64,000 nt of DNA from Schlegelella_A sp036263655 (lineage in GTDB: Bacteria > Pseudomonadota > Gammaproteobacteria > Burkholderiales > Burkholderiaceae_C), in NCBI GenBank assembly GCA_036263655.1, contig DATAGP010000059.1:1-64000 (forward strand), written 5' to 3'. Both the position numbers and the translations under genes were made by a program. Below, piece by piece: positions 58,586 to 64,000 of the stretch. The stretch's first letter is position 1. Every line of letters begins with the position of its first letter. The notes beneath the pieces are model-generated. The model did not search any database, was not told the origin of the DNA, and saw only the letters and a list, made by a program, of their open reading frames with translations.

Positions 58586-59788
58586 ATGAGCCGCGCCCTC
58601 GCAGGGGTTCGCGTCCTCGACCTGACAAACGTCCTGGCCGGGCCGTTTTGCGCCTATCAGCTGGCGCTGCTCGGCGCCGACGTGATCAAGATCGAGGTCC
58701 CCGACGGCGGCGACCTCGCGCGCCAGCTCGGAGCCGATGCGGAGCTGAACAGCCGGCACATGGGCGCCTCGTTCCTGGCCCAGAACGCGGGCAAGAAGTC
58801 GCTGTCCTTGAACCTGAAGGCGGACGAGGGCAAGGCGGTGCTGCGCCGGCTCGTGGGGTCGGCCGACGTGCTCGTCGAGAACTTCCGGCCCGGCGTCATG
58901 AAGCGCCTCGGCGTCTCGTACGAGGACCTGGCGCCGCTCAACGCGCGGCTCGTGTACTGCGCGATCTCCGGCTTCGGCCAGGACGGGCCGATGCGCTCCG
59001 TGCCGGCTTACGACCAGATCATCCAGGGGCTCTCGGGAATGATGAGCGTCACCGGAACGCCGGAGGCTTCGCCGCTGCGCAGCGGCTTCCCGGTGGCCGA
59101 CACGCTTGCCGGCATGACGGCTGCGTTCGCGATCGCGAGCGCCCTGCACCGCCGGCAGACGACGGGCGAAGGCGGCTTCATCGACGTGTCGATGCTTGAT
59201 TCGGCGCTGACGGCGATGGGCTGGGCAGTGTCCAACTTCCTCATCGCCAGGGTCGAGCCGCGTCCGCACGGCAACGACAACTTCACGGCCGCACCGTCCG
59301 GCGCCTTTAAGGCCAAGGACGGGCTGATCAACATCGCGGCGAACAAGCAGGAGCAGTTCGAGGCGCTGGTCGGCGCCCTCGAGCGCCCGGAGCTGGTGAG
59401 CGACCCCCGCTTTGCCGGCCGCGAGGCGCGCAAGCAGCACCGGGCCGAGCTGACCGCCGAGCTCGAGAAGTCCCTCGCCGCTCGCACCTGCGCCGAATGG
59501 CAGGCGGTGTTCAACAAGCTCGGCATCCCGGCCGGCTGCGTCCTGAGCGTGCCGCAGGCGCTCGCCTTGCCGCAGATCGGGCACCGCGGCTTGCTGAAGA
59601 CCTTCGAGCACGTCCCCGGCCTAGGGCGGCCGCTGACGATCGCCCGGACCGGCTTCAAGCTCTCGGGCGGCGATCCGGACGTGCCGTCGCCGCCGCCGGT
59701 GCTCGGCCAGCACACGGTCGAGATCCTGCGCGAGGCAGGCTACGGCGACGCCGAGATCGAGGCGCTGCGCAAGGCGGGCGCGATATGA
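58586..59788 (+). CDS. Class III (CaiB/BaiF) CoA-transferase
   Basis: A family III CoA-transferase, 400 residues from the ATG at 58586 or 407 from the GTG at 58565. It opens LAGVRVLDLTNVLAGPF, carries VENFRPGVMKRLG, and the catalytic Asp172 lies in FPVADTLAGM. The family includes formyl-CoA:oxalate and succinyl-CoA:carboxylate transferases. Given an ALDH before it and two CoA-thioester lyases after it, its job is probably to activate the acid made by ALDH. It overlaps the lyase start by 4 bp. The donor CoA ester is unknown; the ThDP enzyme could yield formyl-CoA. Confidence 0.9.
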   Translation: MSRALAGVRVLDLTNVLAGPFCAYQLALLGADVIKIEVPDGGDLARQLGADAELNSRHMGASFLAQNAGKKSLSLNLKADEGKAVLRRLVGSADVLVENFRPGVMKRLGVSYEDLAPLNARLVYCAISGFGQDGPMRSVPAYDQIIQGLSGMMSVTGTPEASPLRSGFPVADTLAGMTAAFAIASALHRRQTTGEGGFIDVSMLDSALTAMGWAVSNFLIARVEPRPHGNDNFTAAPSGAFKAKDGLINIAANKQEQFEALVGALERPELVSDPRFAGREARKQHRAELTAELEKSLAARTCAEWQAVFNKLGIPAGCVLSVPQALALPQIGHRGLLKTFEHVPGLGRPLTIARTGFKLSGGDPDVPSPPPVLGQHTVEILREAGYGDAEIEALRKAGAI

Positions 59789-60687
59789 GCGACGCTGCCG
59801 AAGAGAAGCTGCGCAAGGCCAGCGAGTGGTGGTCGACGTCGATCATCGACATCGAGCCGGGCCGCATCGCGATCCGGGGCTACCCGATCCAGGAGCTGAT
59901 CGGCACGCTGAGCTTTCCGGCGATGGTCTGGCTCATGCTGCGCGGCGAGGTGCCGCCGGCAGAGCAGGTGAAGCTGTTCGAGGCGGCGCTCGTCTCCGCC
60001 GTCGACCACGGCCCGCACGCCCCGTCGATCGCCATCGCGCGGATGGCCGTGACCTGCGGGCTGCCCCTGAACGGGGCCATGGCCTCGGCGGTCAACGCAC
60101 TCGACGACGTGCATGGCGGCGCCGGCGAGCAGTGCATGTCCCTCCTACGCGATCTCGACCGGCGCGCCGGCGGCGGCGAGGCGAGCGACGCCGACGTCGC
60201 CGCCGAGCTGGAAAGCTTCACGGCCGCGCACGGCAAGATCGTTCCCGGCTTCGGCCACCGCTGGCACGGCGTCGATCCGCGGGCGGTGCGCCTGCTGGAG
60301 CTCGTCGCCGAGGCGGAGCGATCTGGCGTCGTGAACGGTCGCTTCGCGCGGCATGCCCGCTCGATCGAGCGGCTGCTGCAGGCGGGCAAGCGCTCGCCGA
60401 TCCCGCTCAACATCGACGGCGCGACGGCCGTCATCTACTCCGAGCTCGGCTTCGCGCCGCCGCTCGGCCGCGGCATCTTCCTCCTCTCGCGCTCGGTCGG
60501 CATCCTGGCCCATGCCTGGGAGCAGAGCCAGCAGGGCGGCCGCATCAAGGGCCCGATGTCGCCCGAAATCCCCTACCGCTACACGGGACCGGCGCGCCGC
60601 TCGCTCGCCGATGCCGGGCGGCCCGCAGACTCCCCCGCGACGGCCCCGACGGCGGCCGAATCCGATCCAACCCGAGGTCGACCATGA
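59785..60687 (+). CDS. Citrate-synthase-fold lyase (citryl-CoA lyase-like)
   Basis: A 300-residue single-domain member of the citrate synthase superfamily, shorter than citrate synthase (about 430). The catalytic His-His-Asp triad is conserved: His110 in DDVHGGAGEQ, His158 in PGFGHRWHG, Asp211 in NIDGATA. Such short forms are named citryl-CoA lyases and cleave a tertiary 3-hydroxyacyl-CoA by a retro-Claisen reaction. Here the true substrate is likely not citryl-CoA, since no other citrate-lyase part is present. The C-terminal 25 residues are a Pro/Ala-rich tail. It overlaps both neighbours by 4 bp, so its dose is tied to them. Confidence 0.85.
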   Translation: MSDAAEEKLRKASEWWSTSIIDIEPGRIAIRGYPIQELIGTLSFPAMVWLMLRGEVPPAEQVKLFEAALVSAVDHGPHAPSIAIARMAVTCGLPLNGAMASAVNALDDVHGGAGEQCMSLLRDLDRRAGGGEASDADVAAELESFTAAHGKIVPGFGHRWHGVDPRAVRLLELVAEAERSGVVNGRFARHARSIERLLQAGKRSPIPLNIDGATAVIYSELGFAPPLGRGIFLLSRSVGILAHAWEQSQQGGRIKGPMSPEIPYRYTGPARRSLADAGRPADSPATAPTAAESDPTRGRP

Positions 60688-62444
60688 AGCAACTCATCTC
60701 GCACCAGCTCGTCCGCTACCTGGAGAGCCGCGGTGTCGAATACCTGTTCGGCCTGTGCGGCCACACCAACATCGCGGTGCTGGCCGCGATGAAGGACTCG
60801 ACGATCCAGTTCGTGAACACCCGCCACGAGCAGATCGCCGCGCACATTGCCGACGGCTATGCGCGCGCCAAGCACACGACGGCCGTCGTGCTGTCGCATC
60901 TGGGCCCGGGCCTGACGAACGCATCCACCGGCGTCGCCAACGCGGCGCTCGACTCGATCCCGATGGTCGTGATCGCCGGCGACATCCCGAGCCACTACTA
61001 CGGCAAGCATCCGCACCAGGAGGTGAACCTCCATGCCGACGCGTCGCAGTCCGAGATCTACCGGCCGTTCGTGAAGCGCGTGTGGCGCGTCGAGCGCCCG
61101 GACCTGTTCCCCGAGATCATCGAGAAGGCGTTCCAGCTCGCCGAGTCGGGGCGACCGGGGCCGGTGCTCGTCTCGGTGCCGATGGACATCTTCTCGATGG
61201 AGATCGACACCTCGCTCTTCAAGCGCCTGGCGACGCACACGCGCAAGCTGCACAAGCCGTCGATGGACGAGCCGACGGGCGAGAAGATCGTGCGCGCCCT
61301 GCTCGAGGCGCGATCGCCCGTCATCTACGCCGGCGGCGGCGTCCTCCTCGCCGACGCGGCCGACGAGCTGCGGCAGTTCGCCGAGCACCTCGCCATTCCG
61401 GTCGCGCACACGCTGATGGGCAAGGGCGCCCTGCCCGACGACCATCCGCTCACGCTCGGCATGACCGGCTTCTGGGGCACCAAGTTCGTCAACGAGAAGT
61501 GCCTGCGGGCGGACTGGATCATCGGCCTCGGCACGCGCTTCGCGGAAGCGGACTGCAGCTCGTGGGACGAGGAGTTCACCTTCGCCATCCCGCCCTCGAA
61601 GCTGATCCACATCGACATCGACTCGAACGAGATCGGGCGCAACTTCCCGGTCGAGATCGGCGTCGTCACCGACCTGAAGGAAGCGCTGGTCGTCCTCAAC
61701 CGCGTCGCCCGGCGGCTCATGCCGCAGGCGCGCACGAACGACCAGCTCGCCAACGAGATCGCCGACTACCGCGCCGAGTTCATCGCCGGCAACCGCGAGC
61801 ACGTGAAGAGCGCCGGCTATCCGATGCGCCCGGAGCGCATCCTGGCGGCGGTGCGCGAGGTGCTGCCGCGCGACGCCATCATCACCACCGACGTCGGCTG
61901 GAACAAGAACGGCGTCGGCCAGCAGTTCCCGATCTACACGCCCGGCAGCATCCTCACGCCGGGCGGCTACGCGACGATGGGATTCGGCGCGCCGGCGGCG
62001 ATCGGCGCCAAGCTGGCCTGCCCCGATCGGGTCGTGCTCGCGCTCGTCGGCGACGGCGGCTTCGGCCAGAATCCGGCGGTGCTCGCCACCGCGGTGGAGC
62101 AGAACGTCCCGGTGGTCTGGGTGATCATGAACAACTATGCCTACGGGACGATCGCGGGCCTGCAGATGGCGCACTACGGCACCACGATCGGCTGCGTGTT
62201 CAAGCGCGACGGCGAACCGTATTCGCCCGACTTCGCCGCGATCGCCCGCGCCTACGGCGTCGAAGGCGTCCGCATCACCTCCGCCGACGAGTTCAAGCCG
62301 GCGCTCGCCAAGGCCGTCGAGTCGAACAAGCCCTACGTGATCGACGTCGCGATGCTCAACGAGCCCGTTCCGACGGCCGGCCACTGGAACATCAACGACA
62401 TCTATTCGCCGGGCCGCTCGGTCTCGCACGTCGCGGTTCCGTGA
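60684..62444 (+). CDS. Thiamine diphosphate-dependent enzyme (acetolactate synthase / 2-hydroxyacyl-CoA lyase-like)
   Basis: A 586-residue ThDP enzyme of three domains. The activating Glu49 is in TRHEQIAAH, and the ThDP/Mg motif starts GDG at 456-458, ending VIMNNYAYG. The middle domain (about 190-330) has the Rossmann-like VIYAGGGVLLADAADEL. Family members include acetolactate synthase, oxalyl-CoA decarboxylase and 2-hydroxyacyl-CoA lyase; the last two yield formyl-CoA. The gene lies with a class III CoA-transferase and a citrate-synthase-fold lyase, so a CoA-thioester substrate is favoured over pyruvate. There is no small regulatory subunit gene, as would accompany acetolactate synthase. 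Confidence 0.88.
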   Translation: MKQLISHQLVRYLESRGVEYLFGLCGHTNIAVLAAMKDSTIQFVNTRHEQIAAHIADGYARAKHTTAVVLSHLGPGLTNASTGVANAALDSIPMVVIAGDIPSHYYGKHPHQEVNLHADASQSEIYRPFVKRVWRVERPDLFPEIIEKAFQLAESGRPGPVLVSVPMDIFSMEIDTSLFKRLATHTRKLHKPSMDEPTGEKIVRALLEARSPVIYAGGGVLLADAADELRQFAEHLAIPVAHTLMGKGALPDDHPLTLGMTGFWGTKFVNEKCLRADWIIGLGTRFAEADCSSWDEEFTFAIPPSKLIHIDIDSNEIGRNFPVEIGVVTDLKEALVVLNRVARRLMPQARTNDQLANEIADYRAEFIAGNREHVKSAGYPMRPERILAAVREVLPRDAIITTDVGWNKNGVGQQFPIYTPGSILTPGGYATMGFGAPAAIGAKLACPDRVVLALVGDGGFGQNPAVLATAVEQNVPVVWVIMNNYAYGTIAGLQMAHYGTTIGCVFKRDGEPYSPDFAAIARAYGVEGVRITSADEFKPALAKAVESNKPYVIDVAMLNEPVPTAGHWNINDIYSPGRSVSHVAVP

Positions 62445-62478
62445 GCGCGCCGCCCGGCAGCCACACGGACACGCATCG

Positions 62479-63243
62479 ATGAAGCACTACGTGCTCGACG
62501 ACACGGCGCCGGACGTCTCGGCCGCGCGTCCTGCGGCGAGCGGGACCGTGTCCCGGCGCTGGCGCTTGCTGGCGGCGCTGGTGATCGTCGAGCCGCTGGC
62601 GCTCGCCGGCTTCTATGTGGCGGTCGCGGGCGGGCCGAGCACCGGCGTGGCCGCCGATGCGGCGCCGCAGCGACGGCTCGAGTCGCAGGTCGCGCACCGA
62701 CCCGCCGTGGTCGCCGACGCGAGGTTGTCGACGACGGCCGTGCCCCTGCGGGAAAGCACCGCCCCGCCGGTGGCGGCGAGCCTGGATCCCGCCGGGCCCG
62801 GAGCGAAGCCGAAGACCAGCCGCGTCGCCCACCATGGCGGGAAGTGGATCGTCGAGCTGCACGGCGCCGACCTCCGTTCCACGCTGGCCCTGCTGAGCGC
62901 GACAACGCGAGCCACCGTGACGGGCACGGAGGTGCTCGCCGGCCATCCGACGCGGTTCCACCGCGAGCTCGTGGCGTCCTCGCCGACGGAAGCCTGGACG
63001 GCCGTGTTCGGCGACATCGCCAACTTCGCCATCACCTGCGCCGCACCCGGATGCGCGGTGCACTTCGCGAGCGCCGTTCAGCCGGTCGCCGTGGCGGCAC
63101 CGCGCCTGGCAGTCGCCGCCGCGCTCACCGAGGCCGAGATGCCGGAGCCGCCGCCGGAGCCGCCGCCAGCCCGGCCGGCCGCGACGGCGCAGCGACCCGT
63201 TACGCCGACGACCGACTCAGGCGACCCGTCTTCCGAGAACTGA
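62479..63243 (+). CDS. Hypothetical single-pass membrane protein
   Basis: I do not recognise this 254-residue protein. Residues 1-28 are cytoplasmic and basic at the end (SRRWR), one membrane helix spans about 30-50, then a disordered Ala/Pro/Thr region leads to a compact domain at about 120-200 (WIVELHGADLRSTLALLSAT, SPTEAWTAVFGDIANFAITC). Two cysteines in this domain (TCAAPGCAVHF) could form a disulfide in the periplasm. The layout recalls the short N-terminal domain of secretins and TonB receptors, but the match is loose. A proline-rich tail ends the protein. It starts 34 bp after the ThDP gene and may belong to the same transcript. Confidence 0.65.
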   Translation: MKHYVLDDTAPDVSAARPAASGTVSRRWRLLAALVIVEPLALAGFYVAVAGGPSTGVAADAAPQRRLESQVAHRPAVVADARLSTTAVPLRESTAPPVAASLDPAGPGAKPKTSRVAHHGGKWIVELHGADLRSTLALLSATTRATVTGTEVLAGHPTRFHRELVASSPTEAWTAVFGDIANFAITCAAPGCAVHFASAVQPVAVAAPRLAVAAALTEAEMPEPPPEPPPARPAATAQRPVTPTTDSGDPSSEN

Positions 63244-63311
63244 AGCTCGGCGCCGCAGCGCCGGGGCGCGCCACGTGCGTCGAAGCGCGCACCGGCGCAC
63301 GGCCCCGCGCC

Positions 63312-63662
63312 TCAGGCAGCGGCCGTGACGACGATCTCGACCCGCCACTCGGGCCTGGCGAGCCGGGTGTTGACGGTCGCCCGGCACGGCGCCTGCCCCG
63401 GCGCGACCCACGCGTCCCAGACTTCGTTCATGCCCTCGAAGTCGGCCAGGTCGGCGAGGAAGATCTGGGCCATGAGGATGCGCGTCTTGTCGCTTCCGGC
63501 TTCGCCGAGAAGCCGGTCGATGGCGGCGAGCACCTGGCGCGTCTGGCCGCGGATGTCCTCGCTCGCGTCGTCGGCGATCTGTCCGGCGAGGTAGATGGTG
63601 CCGGCGTGGACAGAGGCTTCGCTGAGGCGCTTGCCGGGGTGCAGACGCTGGATGGTGGACAT
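63312..63662 (-). CDS. RidA family protein
   Basis: A 116-residue Rid/YjgF-type protein. It begins MSTIQRLHPGKRLSEASVHAG, with TIYLAGQIADDASEDIRGQTRQVL and the C-terminal RATVNTRLARPEWRVEIVVTA. The Arg of the RidA active site is replaced within the family's Rid2-7 subgroups, and this one has TVNTRLA near the place, so imine deaminase activity is uncertain. It follows the phosphate acyltransferase gene by 25 bp. Confidence 0.85.
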   Translation of the reverse strand: MSTIQRLHPGKRLSEASVHAGTIYLAGQIADDASEDIRGQTRQVLAAIDRLLGEAGSDKTRILMAQIFLADLADFEGMNEVWDAWVAPGQAPCRATVNTRLARPEWRVEIVVTAAA

Positions 63663-63687
63663 CGGGTGCTCCTGGATCGAGTGAGTG

Positions 63688-64000
63688 CTACGCCGGCCCC
63701 GCTGCCGAGGCGAGCATCGCCAGCGCCACCGAGGCGACGCGCGAGGTCAGGGAATCGGCGCGCGAGGTGATCACGATCGGCACCCGCGCCCCGACGACGA
63801 TGCCGGCGCATTCCCCGCCGCCGATGTAGATGAAGCTCTTGTAGAGCATGTTGCCGGCGTTGAGGTCCGGCATGAGCAGGAGGTCGGCGTCGCCGGCGAC
63901 GCGCGAGTCGATCCGCTTGATGCGCGCGGCCTCGGCCGAGATCGCGTTGTCGAAGCCGAGCGGCCCCTCGACGAGGGCGTTGCCCCACTGCCCCGCTGCC
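63688..64000 (-). CDS. Phosphate acetyl/butyryltransferase, C-terminal part (5' end outside window)
   Basis: Only the last 104 residues are in the window. They carry GNALVEGPLGFDNAIS, DADLLLMPDLNAGNMLYKS and the closing VVGARVPIVITSRADS, which is the PTA/PTB family C-terminus. The LVEGPLGFDNAISAEAAR text suits the bifunctional enoyl-CoA hydratase/phosphate acetyltransferase type of betaproteobacteria. It interconverts acyl-CoA and acyl-phosphate. An acetate kinase gene often lies next to it; here a RidA gene follows. Confidence 0.82.
   Translation of the reverse strand, partial: AAGQWGNALVEGPLGFDNAISAEAARIKRIDSRVAGDADLLLMPDLNAGNMLYKSFIYIGGGECAGIVVGARVPIVITSRADSLTSRVASVALAMLASAAGPA

Noticed and set aside
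60579..62429. Long minus-strand open frame across the ThDP enzyme gene
   Set aside because: No recognisable domain and a biased composition; the plus strand has a complete ThDP enzyme with Glu49 and GDG motifs.
60684..62444. ThDP enzyme as the catalytic subunit of acetolactate synthase
   Set aside because: No ilvN-type small subunit gene and no ilvC nearby; the gene is overlapped with CoA-thioester enzymes, so a CoA-linked function fits better, although the family alone does not decide.

Overview
The window is a gene-dense, very GC-rich chromosomal segment from a betaproteobacterium, most likely in or near Burkholderiales. The ribosomal proteins L28 and L33, the ftsK-lolA and rarA block and the ABC and TRAP transporter content all point that way. 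Codon use looks uniform by eye. I see no rRNA, tRNA, CRISPR array, insertion sequence or phage gene. About 61 protein genes are visible, two of them cut by the window ends. Many open with GTG and overlap the previous stop codon by 4 bp, so translational coupling is common.

Layout. 1-5.4 kb: end of an aryl-polyene-like pigment cluster (methyltransferase, dehydratase, ketoreductase; then, on the other strand, a halogenase-like flavoprotein, MipA/OmpV porin, acyltransferase and glycosyltransferase). 5.5-9.2 kb: livHMGF branched-chain amino acid or amide ABC transporter without a binding protein. 9.3-17.6 kb: housekeeping block rarA, lolA, ftsK, Crp/Fnr regulator, trxB, rpmB-rpmG, with an acyl carrier protein and ketosynthase pair inserted between lolA and rarA. 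17.7-23.5 kb: fatty acid desaturase with an unusual tail, rsmB, purN, trpS, plsY, ybaK. 23.5-29.1 kb: an IclR regulator divergent from a GMC oxidoreductase and a TakP-like TRAP transporter, with two matched operators between them. 29.2-41.2 kb: a sulfur-oxidation island: SulP anion transporter, tauABC, sorAB, soeABC and a divergent LysR regulator. 41.3-44.1 kb: an unrecognised helical protein, a YidB-like protein and a glyoxalase-like protein.

44.2-62.4 kb is a catabolic region that appears to be one regulon under the IclR regulator at 56.1-56.9 kb. It holds a ThuA-domain protein with an SDR and an HCCA-isomerase-like gene, a second TRAP transporter, a metal-site-less MBL-fold protein, a methyltransferase, a VPLPA-CTERM protein, a PQQ dehydrogenase fused to cupredoxin-like and Ig-like domains, and an aldehyde dehydrogenase - class III CoA-transferase - citrate-synthase-fold lyase - ThDP enzyme operon. 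Four promoters carry the same 25-bp element with identical internal spacing: GTTNT, 7 bases, RGAAC, 3 bases, GTTYY. The genes suggest uptake of an organic acid or alcohol, periplasmic oxidation by the quinoprotein, oxidation to the acid, CoA activation, and carbon-carbon cleavage by two different lyase types. I do not recognise the substrate. This is the best candidate for an undescribed system.

62.5-64 kb: a membrane-anchored hypothetical protein, a RidA protein and the end of a phosphate acyltransferase.
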